Below, piece by piece: positions 1 to 10,662 of a stretch of DNA of 64,000 bases (position 1 is its first letter; every line of letters begins with the position of its first letter). The position numbers and the translations under genes are program-made. The DNA is from Crotalaria pallida (lineage: Eukaryota > Streptophyta > Magnoliopsida > Fabales > Fabaceae): the NCBI GenBank assembly GCA_037953625.1, contig CM075652.1, forward strand, positions 52,693,501 through 52,757,500, read 5' to 3'. The notes beneath the pieces are model-generated. The model did no database searches. It was not told the DNA's origin and saw only the letters and a list, made by a program, of their open reading frames with translations.

Positions 1-112
1 TTGAAAAATTATACCAAATATTTACATTTTCAATATCACTAACAATATTAACTAACTTTCTTAAAGAGAGTGAAATTGGTCAAACGGTGCTTATATTAGG
101 GACCGAAGGAAG
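1..112. repeat. Stowaway-like MITE, right half, cut by window edge
   Basis: The stretch has the AT-rich body and the right terminal sequence (TATTAGGGACCGAAGGAAG) of the TA-flanked MITE family seen several more times in this window, and a TA follows at 113-114. The left half lies outside the window. It matches the layout of the elements at 49929-50180 and 63785-64000. Confidence 0.6.
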
Positions 113-124
113 TAGTAATTAATT

Positions 125-445
125 TTTTATTTTCAATACAATCATTTCTAAAATATTCATGAAAAATAGTTGTTTCATTTAATTTTTATTTCATTTTCAA
201 TGCAATTTTTTAAAGTGACTCTCATTTTTTATAAATTTGAAAAAATTAAATGCACTCAACTAACTTACTCTTTTTGGTCTCTATAAGAAAAAACTAATTT
301 TACATTCATAAAAAAAAATTTAATTGAGTGCATTTAATTTTCTCAAATTCATAGAAGTTATAGACATTTTGAGAAAATATTATTGAGAATGAAACAAAAA
401 TTAAATGAAATAACTAGTTTTTAAGAATATTTTAAGAATAATTAT
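125..445. repeat. foldback (inverted-repeat) element
   Basis: The two halves are imperfect reverse complements of one another: the 5' arm reading TTGTTTCATTTAATTTTTAT is matched by its complement near 395-415, and AAATTAAATGCACTCAA near 245 by its complement near 318-340. There is no coding capacity. It resembles the element at 49545-49845 in base content and internal words. Confidence 0.5.
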
Positions 446-446
446 A

Positions 447-719
447 CTCCCTCCGGTCCTATTTATAAAACCGTTTTGAGATTTTTATTTTGGTCCTATT
501 TATAAGACCCCTTTCCAATTTTCAATAACATTTAATTACTTTTTTCCACTAACACCCCTATAAAGTCAACACTTTTTAGAGTTCCAATTATATTTATAGG
601 GGTAGTTTTGAAAATGTATATTAAATTTTCATATTTCCAATGCCACTAACAAATTTATCCACTCTCCTTGATGAGAGTGAAAACCCCCAAAATGATATTA
701 TAAATAGGACCAGAAAGAG
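447..719. repeat. Stowaway-like MITE
   Basis: Terminal inverted repeats CTCCCTCCGGTCCTATTTAT and its near complement ending GGACCAGAAAGAG are flanked by TA on both sides (445-446 and 720-721). About 273 bp, no coding capacity. The CTCCCTCC terminus with TA target duplication is the mark of Stowaway/Tc1-mariner MITEs. Confidence 0.8.
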
Positions 720-888
720 TATTAAGAATAAAAAATTAGTTAATTTTTTTTATATTCGAGACCAAAATAAACATCATTTTCTTTATATATAAGAGATTGG
801 AGAAAACACTTAATAAAGGTGAAATTAATTTTTTTTCTTATACATAAAAGACAGGAAGGAGTAGTTTCTTTAATATATATATATACAT

Positions 889-1170
889 AGAGTAATTGGT
901 CAGATTGGTTCCTGATTTTATAGGTGTCGGTCAAGTTAGTCCCTGACTTTATTGAAATAGTAATTTAGTACCTGAGATAGCATTTTAATTCACATACGTC
1001 TCTGTCTTTATCCCATTTTAAAAGCAAATACATCCCTGCCATAGTAACGATAGGGACTAACTTGTTCGACGTTCTTTTATCTCAGGGACTAAATTGCTAT
1101 TTCGATAAAGTGAGGGACTAACTTGACCGACGCCTACAAAGTTAGGGACCAATCTGACCAATTACACTCT
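889..1170. repeat. foldback element with ~95 bp inverted arms
   Basis: The left arm beginning AGTAATTGGTCAGATTGG (889 onward) is the reverse complement of the right arm ending CCAATCTGACCAATTAC near 1166. Similarity continues inward through the 'agtccctgac' and 'ggtcaagttag' words. Elements of the same style, with arms full of 'gggactaa' words, recur at 40992-41495 and 57592-58198. Confidence 0.75.
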
Positions 1171-1193
1171 CTCTCTCTCTCTATATATATAGA

Positions 1194-1267
<74 letters not shown>

Positions 1268-1270
1268 TAT
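1166..1270. repeat. CT then AT microsatellite
   Basis: A (CT)n run passes into a long (AT/TA)n run with a few AC interruptions. It begins about 155 bp upstream of the RLP start codon and is probably length-polymorphic. Confidence 0.95.
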
Positions 1271-1355
1271 CACTTATATTTTCCTCTTTATTAGTAGTAC
1301 CGTTTCAAATTAAAATCTACTTGTATTATTTACACTCTAGTGATATATCTGAACC

Positions 1356-1365
1356 TTATAAATAA
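1356..1365 (+). promoter_or_regulatory. candidate TATA box of the RLP gene
   Basis: TTATAAATAA lies about 60-70 bp upstream of the ATG at 1425, at a spacing expected for a short 5' UTR. No initiator or other element is claimed. Confidence 0.5.
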
Positions 1366-1424
1366 TAGATTTCTCCTCAAGCTATCTCAAGCCATCACAA
1401 GCTTTTGTTGAATTGCATAATATC

Positions 1425-4037
1425 ATGAATACCTCTCTTTCCCCTTGTACTGTTATTACTTTTTTTATATCATGGTCACTATGTTCATCAATAATCCTCA
1501 TGTTCAACACGGCAGGCATGTGCAGTAGTTTGGAGGTCCAGTGTAATGAGAAAGACAAGCATGCTCTCTTAAGCTTCAAGAAAGGAGTCATAGATCCATC
1601 AAACAAGCTCTTTTCGTGGTCCACTCAACAAGATTGTTGTCAATGGGAAGGAGTGGAGTGTGACAACATCACTAGCAGAGTCATTGGGCTTGGTCTCGAA
1701 TGTTCTACAACTCTTCCAACTTACAGTGACAAAGTCGATAAATCACACTGCCTCACAGGTTCTATCAACCTATCCTCCTTGTTCCAGCTTGAATTTTTGA
1801 ATTACTTGGATTTGAACAATAATGACTTCCTATCTATCCAATTTGATTATGTCGTAAACTCTTCTTCAATTCTTCGTTATCTTGATTTATCAAGTAATGA
1901 GGATCTTCTAGTTGATAATCTTGAATGGCTTTCCAGAGTTTCCTCCTTGGAATATCTCGACCTCAGTCTCATAAATCTTTACAAGGTAACTAACTGGCTT
2001 CAATTAGTTGCCATGCTTCCATCACTTTCAAATCTGCACTTGTTTCAATGTCAACTTGAAGATATACACCCTTCTCTTAGGTATGCCAATTTTACTGCAC
2101 TTCAAGCTCTTATTCTTGAACAAAACAACTTTGACTCAGAGTTGCCGAAATGGTTATTCAATCTTAGTTCTCCTATCTCTTATATTGACCTTGGATCAAA
2201 TTTTTTAAGAGGCCAACTGCCTAAGGCATTGCCAAATTTTCCAAATTTGGAGTCTTTTTATTTGGATCAAAATTACTTGGATGGGCAAATTCCAGAATGG
2301 TTTGGCAAGCTTAAACATCTGCAAGAACTTTCACTTCAAGGCAACAACTTCTCTGGTTTTATTCCCATAAGTTTGGGAAATGCATCATCCTTGATAGAAT
2401 TAGATTTATCCTCAAACCCATTGACAGGGGTCTTGTCTGAGAGAAACTTTGCCAATTTGTCAAAATTAGAGAGGTTAGGTATCAACTTAAAAACACTCAT
2501 TTTGGAATTTGATTATCATTGGATTCCTCCTTTTCAACTTAGGCAACTATCTATCGCACCTGTGTACCCTAAAGTTCCTGACTGGATATATACACAAGGA
2601 TCTTTGCACCAATTGTATATCTGGAACTCCAAACTTTCATTTGAGGATCAAGACAAGTTTTGGATTTTTGCATCCAGAATAGAGTTTCTCTATTTACAAG
2701 AAAACTTGATAGATGGGGACCTTTCGAATGTGATGTTAAACTCTACATTCACAAGGATGAAGTCAAATGATATAAAAGGTGGTCTCCCTCGATTATCATC
2801 TAATGTGGTTTTTGCTGATATGTCAAACAATTCATTCTCAGGATCCATTTCTCCTCTTTTATGTGATCATAATAAGATGTTGAATGGTAAAAGCAACAAT
2901 TTGAAGTACTTGGACATCTCTAATAATCGTCTAACCGGGGGCCTTACAGATTGCTGGAACAATTGGAAATCATTGGTTCACATTAACCTGGGAAGTAATA
3001 ATCTAACAGGTGGTATACCTCAGTCAATGGGATTATTATCCAATCTTACCTCACTGCATTTGCATGAGAATAGCTTATTTGGAGAGATATCTCCTTCTCT
3101 GAAAAATTGTCACTCTCTCCTAGTCTTTAATGTCCGAGAAAACAAGTTATCAGGAAATATACCAAACTGGATAGCACAGGGTGCAAAGATTCTCCAATTA
3201 AGGTCCAATCAATTTAGTGGTAATATTCCACCACAGATATGCCAAATGTCTTCTCTCATTATTTTGGATTTTGGAAATAACAGAATCTCAGGACATTTAC
3301 CCAACTGCCTAAATAATATTACTGCTATGGTTTTCAATAATGCTACGCTCAGTAAGCTTAGCTTTTGCTACCAACTTGATAACACATATTTCTTCATTAA
3401 AGACAGTCTTGAGCTGGTTACAAAAGGTCAAGGATCTCATTATAAAGAAAACCTGCACTTCATGAGCTTAGTTGATCTTTCAAGTAATGAATTGTCTGGA
3501 ACAATCCCTCCCCAAATGTTTAGCCTCGTTGGATTGCATTCTTTGAACTTGTCCCACAATAAATTAACAGGTGGGATGCCAAAAGAGATCGGCAAAATGA
3601 AAAATCTGGAGTCCCTTGATTTTTCAGCAAACAAACTCTCAGGTGAAATTCCTCAAAGCATGTCTAGCTTGTCTTTTCTCAGTTACTTGAACCTTTCATT
3701 CAACAATTTCATAGGCCAAATCCCATCAGGGACCCAACTTCAGGGGTTCGGCGCGCTTAGCTATATTGGCAATCCAGATCTCTGCGGACCTCCACTAACA
3801 AAAAGTTGCTCGCGAGATGATAAATCTAAAGACACAAAGCATAAAGATAAAAATATATCAGAATTCATGTCATGGTTCTATATTGGCATAGAATCTGGAT
3901 TTGTCACGGGCTTTTTGGGAGTTGTTGGTGTCATTTTCTTGAATAGAAAGTGGAGACATGCCTACTTCAAGTTTCTTTGGAACATGAGAGATCGAGTGTA
4001 TGTCATGGTGGCCATCAAGATGAATTCTATCCGTTAA
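1425..4037 (+). CDS. LRR receptor-like protein (EIX2-type RLP)
   Basis: A single-exon gene for an 870-residue membrane receptor without a kinase domain. The frame stays open upstream to a TTG at 1413, but the first ATG in frame is 1425, giving a hydrophobic signal peptide (about residues 1-31). Next come the plant LRR N-terminal cap with C40 and the C71-C72...C79 cysteines (QDCCQWEGVECD), many extracellular LRRs of LxxLxLSxNxLxGxIP type, a non-LRR island near residues 655-680 (VTKGQGSHYKE), and a last block of LRRs. The conserved tail PSGTQLQGF...GNPDLCGPPL, one transmembrane helix (about 817-840) and a 30-residue basic cytoplasmic tail (RKWRHAYFKF) end the protein. The length fits the EIX2-like RLP group (roughly 850-1000). 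Family members sense apoplastic elicitors and signal through partner kinases such as SOBIR1. That role is inferred here, and the ligand is unknown. No stop codon or frameshift is visible. Confidence 0.92.
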   Translation: MNTSLSPCTVITFFISWSLCSSIILMFNTAGMCSSLEVQCNEKDKHALLSFKKGVIDPSNKLFSWSTQQDCCQWEGVECDNITSRVIGLGLECSTTLPTYSDKVDKSHCLTGSINLSSLFQLEFLNYLDLNNNDFLSIQFDYVVNSSSILRYLDLSSNEDLLVDNLEWLSRVSSLEYLDLSLINLYKVTNWLQLVAMLPSLSNLHLFQCQLEDIHPSLRYANFTALQALILEQNNFDSELPKWLFNLSSPISYIDLGSNFLRGQLPKALPNFPNLESFYLDQNYLDGQIPEWFGKLKHLQELSLQGNNFSGFIPISLGNASSLIELDLSSNPLTGVLSERNFANLSKLERLGINLKTLILEFDYHWIPPFQLRQLSIAPVYPKVPDWIYTQGSLHQLYIWNSKLSFEDQDKFWIFASRIEFLYLQENLIDGDLSNVMLNSTFTRMKSNDIKGGLPRLSSNVVFADMSNNSFSGSISPLLCDHNKMLNGKSNNLKYLDISNNRLTGGLTDCWNNWKSLVHINLGSNNLTGGIPQSMGLLSNLTSLHLHENSLFGEISPSLKNCHSLLVFNVRENKLSGNIPNWIAQGAKILQLRSNQFSGNIPPQICQMSSLIILDFGNNRISGHLPNCLNNITAMVFNNATLSKLSFCYQLDNTYFFIKDSLELVTKGQGSHYKENLHFMSLVDLSSNELSGTIPPQMFSLVGLHSLNLSHNKLTGGMPKEIGKMKNLESLDFSANKLSGEIPQSMSSLSFLSYLNLSFNNFIGQIPSGTQLQGFGALSYIGNPDLCGPPLTKSCSRDDKSKDTKHKDKNISEFMSWFYIGIESGFVTGFLGVVGVIFLNRKWRHAYFKFLWNMRDRVYVMVAIKMNSIR

Positions 4038-4514
4038 GATCTAGCAAGTTGCCTCTATGGTAAGGAGAATATTTTCATTGATGTTTCAATTTACACCTAT
4101 CATATTATATTAATTTTCACTCACATTTAATATGTTACTGTATTTGTTATTAGTAAATATCTATAATAATTATGTAGGAGTTTTTAACCTTTTATATATA
4201 ATTTATATAATGTTTTTCATTTCATATATATTTAATCTGATACTCTACGATCTATAGGTACCATACTGGGAAGAAAAAAATTCAATGTACTGGTTTTAAT
4301 TCACCAAAATATAGTTTTGAAATAATTTAGGTAAAACCACTAGATTGGTCATGCAAGTTATTTTTTAGTTGCGATTTCGTTCCTGAACTTTTTTCCGTTT
4401 CAAATAAGTCTTGAAGTTATTGCCGTCTAACAAATCAGTCCTTTCCATTAATTTTTTTCATTAAGATGTAAATTGTAAAAATTAGCAAGATGGAAAGCAT
4501 TGCATTAGTTCTGG
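4038..4514. other. 3' flank of the RLP gene
   Basis: AT-rich and non-coding. It includes one arm of a degenerate 'cctgaactttttt / caaataagtc' repeat at 4330-4460 without a clear partner nearby. No polyadenylation site can be assigned with confidence. Confidence 0.5.
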
Positions 4515-5180
4515 TTACTCTTGGTTGCATAAGGCTAATCATTGTTTCCCTCTTGCTACATACATATGGAACTGATGGAATGTTCCTAAACATGCATTCT
4601 TAAATTGGTTGGCTGTTAAGAAAAGAATCTTGACTAAGGAGAGATTGATTAAATTTAAGTATGATTTGCGAAATCCTAACCGTGAATTCTGTGGTTGGAG
4701 TTTGGAAACAGTGCAACATTTGTTTTTTGATTGTCCCTTCTCTAAAGCAGTGCTGCAGAAAATTGAAACAAAGCTTAACATCATTATTCCTTTTCAGTTT
4801 GGTGTTTGGACTAAGTGGATAATGCATACAGGTAGATATCAGAGGATTAAAAGGCTGGTTCTGAGTTCCTTGTTAGCTGCTGCTGCTTATCATTTTTGGA
4901 CAGCAAGGAATTGGGCAATTTTTAGAGACATTAAGCTGTCAACTGAGGAAATTTGGTCTAAGATTGATTTTGATGTGAGACATAGAATTAAAGGTTTGAA
5001 TCATAGGAATAGGAGTAATCAAGAGATGAATTTTTTGTCCAGGATCTGGTTATAATTAGTTGTTGTTTTGAATTTGGTCTTTGGTGGTGAGGGCCTTTAG
5101 CTAATCAGCTTGAGGTTCTTGGCCTTTGTTTGTATTGGTTTTTTTTTTCAATGGTAATTCTTATTTTTTACTTAAAAAAA
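4515..5180 (+). pseudogene. LINE (L1-type) ORF2 3' end, zf-RVT region
   Basis: The reading frame around 4580-5055 encodes NVPKHAFLNWLAVKKRILTK, then a CxxC...HLFFDC zinc-knuckle-like stretch (FCGWSLETVQHLFFDCPF) and a tail with HFWTARNWAIFRD. This order is typical of the zf-RVT domain at the end of plant LINE reverse transcriptase ORFs. An in-frame TGA lies just upstream of WNVPKH, and the endonuclease and reverse transcriptase parts are absent, so this is a 5'-truncated dead copy. Short T-rich and A-rich tracts (about 5140-5185) follow the ORF and may be its 3' end. The apparent 148-aa ORF start at 4609 is a TTG inside the domain, not a gene start. Confidence 0.8.
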
Positions 5181-6350
5181 AATTGTAAAAACGAAATAAT
5201 TATGAGAATTTTTTTTATAAGATAAAAATAAATATGAGGACTCTTAATACATTAAAAAAATTATGTGAAATATGTACATCAAAATGCGAACAGATACAGC
5301 AACACATACAAATTATAACTTTAATTTATAAATTGTATTTTATTTTTTATCCAATTATTGTTACATTTTAACAATTTTAAATTAAAAAATAGAAAGTAAT
5401 TTTTATATTTTTGGCCCCTTTCGACCGTGAGCCCTAGGCGACGCCCCTTAGGCTTATCCTTAGGGCCGGTCCTGATGGTCAGGATGGTATGTTTTTGAGA
5501 ATCTTCGCAATGGCATCAAGATCATAATTGTGGTCTAATATAGTCCCCGAAAGACATTTGCCACCAATATAATCACTCAAAAATCATTTGTGCCACCATA
5601 TGATAGTCGTCCATGTTGTTTTACTATAGATCAGTTTAGCGATGCTTATAAGGCACACTAAATAAAAAAATTGTAAAATAAATTACAAAAACTTAAATAA
5701 ATAAACATACTTAAAAAAATATGCACAATTCACAATCCAATCTTCTAAATAGAGATAACAACAAATTAAAGCGGGAAATGTGCGGAGAATATTATCCTTA
5801 TCCTCATTCCCTCCTAATTTTATTCACTATCCATGTTGCTTCGATTCAGGGAGAAAATTCCTCACATCCCCACATATTCATATGAACTTTTATAAAATTG
5901 AAAAAAATTAAAATTAAAATTTATAAAATAAAAAATCCCTGGACCTCAAATGGGTAATCTTTATGAGAATCACAAACATGGTTACATATTGTCATCTTTA
6001 CTTTTAACATTTTAAGTATTTTGGTCCCAACTCAAGCAAATATGTGTGGGGTATTTTTTTTTATTTAACGTGTCACATAAGCATCGTTAAATTACTCTGT
6101 AACGGAGCAACATGGAGGGACTAACCTGGTAATATAATTGATTTTTGAGGAATTATATTGGTAATAAATAATTTAACGGGACTAAATTAATGATATAATT
6201 GATTTTTGAATGACCATATTAATAAAAAAAAAATATATTTCAGAAACTAAATTAAAAACAAAATTAATCATTTAGAAACTATTTTAATGATAAATATATT
6301 TGAAAAACCAAATTGATGTCAACTTAATATTTTGGACATCAAATTGACTA
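5181..6350. other. intergenic, degenerate repeats
   Basis: No gene is visible. A GC-rich word resembling a terminal repeat (TTAGGGCCGGTCCTGA, about 5459-5474) probably marks the end of an old DNA transposon, and a similar word occurs near 47700-47730. 6060-6340 has repeated 'gggactaaatta' and 'aattgatttttga' words suggesting an eroded foldback element. Confidence 0.4.
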
Positions 6351-6406
6351 CTACATCCGTTCCTATATATAAAACTCTTTTAAGATTTTTGTATCTATTT
6401 ATGGTA

Positions 6407-6625
6407 CTAGTACCTCGCACGGGCCGATGTTTTTTGGTTTTTTTTTTTTGGGTTTTGCTTTTTGTTTGGGACAAAGGCTTAGTTATATCACTCATGTGTC
6501 ATCTTCTTCACAATCTACTAAATAAAGTTAATTTATTAGCTTACCGTTTTTGAAGAGAGATTTATGTAGAGGGAATCAGATTAACCCTAACATCATTCAC
6601 TTCATCAACCATAGCTATAATGAGT
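6407..6625 (-). mobile_element. small Helitron-like insert in the MITE
   Basis: On the minus strand the segment ends GCCCGTGCGAGGTACTAGT, the CCCGTGC...CTAGT pattern of plant Helitron 3' ends. MITE sequence is interrupted exactly there and resumes at about 6626. The usual 3' hairpin is eroded, the 5' TC end is only approximate, and a few MITE bases appear lost at the right junction. Confidence 0.4.
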
Positions 6626-6651
6626 TTTAATGGTATTTAATTATTTATTTT

Positions 6652-6660
6652 CACAAATAC
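6652..6660 (+). repeat. left copy of the duplication flanking the LTR block
   Basis: CACAAATAC here is repeated at 21388-21396. The identity can be extended leftward by TTTT, although that TTTT may belong to the inserted DNA at the right junction. It is longer than the 5 bp expected for LTR retrotransposons. Confidence 0.6.
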
Positions 6661-9540
6661 TGAAAACCTTGTTACTTTTACCCTTAATTAATTGAGAATT
6701 TAAAATTTTCCTTTTAATACTATTAGTTGATTAGGAAAAACACTTAGTTATACTTTTATTTCTTATGAAAATCTCCGTAAAATCGGACGGAGTTTCCTTT
6801 GTTTTAGGGATATTTCCAAAATTTACTTTTCCTGATTAACTTGCATAAAACTTCATTTTCAACAACAATGGGCCAGCAGGGCCAAAATACAATTCAGTTC
6901 AATTACACTTTTCAGAAAATGATTACGATTCTAAAGTGGGTTTGCTTTTCCAAAATATTATACATTTCAAATTCCCAAAACTGAAACTATTGACCCACAA
7001 AGGGTCACTCAACTAACTAAGCAACATTCCATGAGGTGGAGTGTAATCCTGCCCGGCCATACTCGTGTAAGCTCCTTCTTCACCTGTAAAGATATATCAA
7101 GAAGGGTAGCATTACACAGAACTTAGAAAATACATTCTAAAATGACATAGAGAACAACTAAGGGATTACTACCCGTTATCACTTGAATTATATTTTCTAT
7201 TTCAATTTCCCTTGCTTCATTAATTCCCTCTTGTTGTCCATATTTCTTTCTATTCCTTTTTACTAATTCCTGAACCTTTCTTGCTTCTGACATGTCCTCC
7301 TACCATTTTTCACATTTACTTACCTACCCTTTTATTCTTACTTAATACTCACTCCTAATGGAGGGTCCTGTTTATATAATAGTCCACTCCTTCAAGGTGG
7401 TTCCTGATAATATTCACTCCCTTATGGAGGGTCATGATATTGTACATACAATTCTACAATATTCCACTCCTCTATGGAGGGTCCTGATATTATTCACTCC
7501 TTATGGAGGGTCATGATAATATCCACTCCTTTACGGAGGATCCTGATAATATCCACTCCCTTATGGAGGGTCATGATACTGTACATACAATTCTCACTCC
7601 TGCTTAGAGAGTAAGAGGAGGGTCCTGTTCTCACTTCACTTACGGTGCAAGTGAAGGGTCATGATAATATCCACTCCCTTACGGAGGGTCCTGATAATAT
7701 CCTCTCCTTTATGAAGGGTCATGATAATATCCACTCCTTCACGGAGGGTCCTGATAATATCCACTCCCTTATGAAGGGTCATGATACTGTGCATACAATT
7801 CTCACTCCTGCTTAGAGAGTAAGCGAAGGGTCATGTTCTCACTTCACTTACGATGCAAGTGAAGGGTCATGATAATATAATTTCCCGCTCCGCACAGGGA
7901 GGGTCATGATAATATAATTTCCCGCTCCACATAGGGAGGGTCATGAATGTATCATCTCCATTTTGGAGGGTCCATAGATAATACTCAATATCATAATCAA
8001 TTATCCATACCATTTACTTACCTTCTTCTCTAACCATTGATCCTTTTCTTGATTTCTTTACCATTCACCTAATTTCCTTCTTATTTCCGTTAACTGCATT
8101 TTACTCTTCATCATCATTCATGTTCATTACAATTCCATTCTAAACACTAAAATTAATAACATAATCAACTTTCTAATCACTATATCCATTATTAACCTTC
8201 AAGCCATGCTATATTCTACCACCATCATCAATATTCCCAATTGTCTACCTCATCTCTAAATCTATGATTCACTTTCATTATTGAACCCAGAAATACTTAA
8301 ATCTAGACAATTACAAACATACACAGTTATAGTTATATCCATTAACATTTCATAAACTCTAATCTCGTCAATTACCCTAAGGTTCATCTTTCTATTTTAT
8401 TCCCTACCCTTAATTCCCCCTATATACATACTAGAAAATACCCTCTAAGTAAAGGTAACACACCCCTTCTTACCTCGGGCTTTCGTTTAAAAAGAATCTG
8501 GGTTGTGGCTCGGTGCCGATGACGGCGTCGGTGTTGCTCCTCGTTAGTGAGAACGATCGCGGCTGGATCGAGGCCAAAGCTCCAAGCCTCGGAGTACCCA
8601 ACACAAGCCCGATGCGATCATGGTCGATAACGACGCCGGTGAGATCCGGTGGAAGGAGGGAGAAACCAAATAGAGGGAAGAGAGAGAGAGAGAGAGTAAG
8701 GGAACTCAAAATCAATAGGTAAAGAGAGAGGAAGAGGTGCTCATAGTGGTGGTGGTGGGTGGTGGTTCGTGGTGGTGGCTGGAGTGGTGGCCACGGTGGT
8801 GGGTATGGTGGTGGAGATCATAAGTGGTGGAGGGGAGAGGAGGAAGTGATGAGGGAAAGAGAGAGAAAGAGATCTAGAGGGAGAAGAGGGAATGAGTGGA
8901 TCTATGAGGAGGAAGGAAGGCCAAGGGGGTGGGGCGGCTCCGGTGGTGGTGGTGGCTGTGGAGGAGGAGGGAGAGAGAAGGAGGGAGAAGGGGTGGAAGA
9001 AAATGGGGTTTTTGGGGGGTTTGGCGCACCATTTATGGTGCTGATACGCATCGGGTTCGTGCCCGCGCGCCTGGGCGAGGCTTCCGTGCGCCTGGGCGAG
9101 AAATTGGCTGTCTGGTGCTGTTTTGTTCCGCTGCTCGCCTGGGCGAGGACTCCTCCCGCCTGGGCGAGAGTCTGTTGACTCTGAGTTGACCGTATCATAA
9201 CTTCTTCGTTAACAGTCGGATCTTGCCCAAATTTGGAGACAAACTTCTTAATCCCTTAAACTTCATATCCAACGGTGGAATTTAATTTCTTAGCATCCTA
9301 TAATAAATTCCTAATTTTCTCTTTTCGGTTGATTTCTAACATTTAAAACGCCGATTTAACCCCCGATTTCGATTAGATAATTTTGCCCGTTGCTTCAAAT
9401 GTCTCCTACACAACCCCTAGTACTTAAAATGGCTGCTCACCTTGCTCACAAAATTATTTAAGCAATTAATCTACCCATTTTCTACACTCTAAACATATTA
9501 ACTCACTAATTATGCTTGGAATTAAATTTGGGATGTTACA
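6661..9540 (-). repeat. E1 3' LTR
   Basis: 2880 bp. It ends at 9540 in GGATGTTACA, next to the polypurine tract. The 6661 end reads TGAAAACC, altered from the TGTGACACC of the other copy. It carries a tandem array at 7349-7975 and a GGT/GA-rich stretch at 8680-9000. Confidence 0.85.
7349..7975. repeat. tandem array of ~30-35 bp units in the E1 LTR
   Basis: About 15 imperfect units of the type ATATCCACTCCCTTATGGAG followed by GGTC(A/C)TGATA. Each unit contains the small dyad CTCC-cttat-GGAG. Units with 'ttatgg' and 'ttacgg' alternate, as do GGTCATGA and GGTCCTGA. A second copy lies at 11350-11985 in the other LTR. Confidence 0.9.
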
Positions 9541-10662
9541 ATTCTCCCCCACTTATTGGAATTTCGTCCCCGAAATTCCGTTCAATTTCTTTAATGGAGA
9601 ACCATCCCAATGCAGGGTCCTTTGACTACAATACTCACTTCCCTTTGGTTCCACTCCCCCACTTGGATTTGGCATACCACTTTGCAGTAGTACGCCACTA
9701 AGTTCTTGCACTCGGTGAAGAGTACGGACTACTGTTCAACTTGATTAGCCTCGACGTGGAGACTCTATGAGATTTTTATGGTTGGTTTTTCTTGCGGCTA
9801 AACGTTCTCAAGAGTCTTGCTAGTAAGACTCCGAATGGGTCTTGGATTTCTATCACCAGGTTTAACTCTCCAAGGAAGTTGGAGATGGTTTCTAGGGTCA
9901 ACTGGGTTCCCTCAGGAATTTTGCAGCAAAGGTTTGGAAAGGGTACTATTCAAGCTGATTTCCTTTCTTCAATGTCGGGTTGGTTTCTGTTCTACTTAAA
10001 AACTTACAATGACATCAACCGTTAATAAATGCAAGGATCGAGGTGGTCAGTCCCAATCTCACATTCATCAATAGTAATATCACTGTCGGGTTACTGATGA
10101 TATCGTCACTTAACAGTGGTAAAAGCCAGGACGACCAATCCTACTCTTACACTCCATTAAACAACAACACCATCATGGGTCTGGTTCTATTCTACCCAGA
10201 GTTCTACAATTCCATAATTATGCCTAAAATCTCAAATCAAGCACATTCATCATTCAAGCATACATTGCAGCATTTCACGTCAACACATACACAAAATTTC
10301 AAAATGAATGCTATTCATTCATATTCGCACATTAGTTACTGTCTACCTATATGCCCTATTTTACTTATTCTAGTGTTGTCCTACCAAGTTTTTCTCTCAA
10401 ACTTTATCCTAGTTTATTATAATTCTAACCTACTTGAGAATTCACCAATAACTAATACCACTAATTCATACATAACAGAGAATATCATACATATGCATAC
10501 ATAACTTCACACATCTATATATTCAATCATAATCCTAATAGGATTTTTACCTCGACTCTAACACTTGAACATCTAACTTTACATCGGTTACTCGCTTGAT
10601 GAGTAACCACTGGAGTAATGAGTAACTCCAATAGGCCGAGGAAAACTGCTCTGATACCAAAA
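9541..10662 (-). other. E1 internal region, non-coding
   Basis: Bounded on the minus strand by the primer-binding site (10648-10659) and the polypurine tract (about 9541-9553). Open frames here are short and have no retroviral motif. Confidence 0.75.
10648..10659 (-). promoter_or_regulatory. E1 primer-binding site (tRNA-Met type)
   Basis: GCTCTGATACCA on the plus strand is the complement of TGGTATCAGAGC, the common initiator-tRNA-Met primer site. It is three bases from the LTR end TGTGACACC at 10663. Confidence 0.9.

Larger units (their letters stand above)
6351..6660. repeat. Stowaway-like MITE, left part, host of nested insertions
   Basis: It starts after TA (6349-6350) with CTACATCCGTTCCTATATAT and follows the family consensus to CTATTTAT. 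After an insert at about 6407-6625 it resumes (TTTTAATGGTATTTAATTAT...CACAAATAC) to 6660, where it is cut by the 14.7 kb LTR-element block. Its continuation is at 21388-21480 (CTCATTTACGTAAAAC, then AGAGTCCAATAGTAATTAT), matching the same family consensus in order. Confidence 0.7.

Noticed and set aside
1413..1424. TTG at 1413 as the RLP start
   Set aside because: The in-frame ATG at 1425 is the first standard plant start and gives a clean signal peptide. The extra four codons start with a non-ATG codon.
7349..7975. CRISPR-like regular repeats
   Set aside because: Units are contiguous without unique spacers, lie in a plant LTR, and recur in the partner LTR. It is a tandem array.
8759..9178. 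Glycine-rich 139-codon open frame
   Set aside because: It lies entirely in the GGT/GA-rich part of the E1 LTR, so it is a low-complexity repeat rather than a gene.
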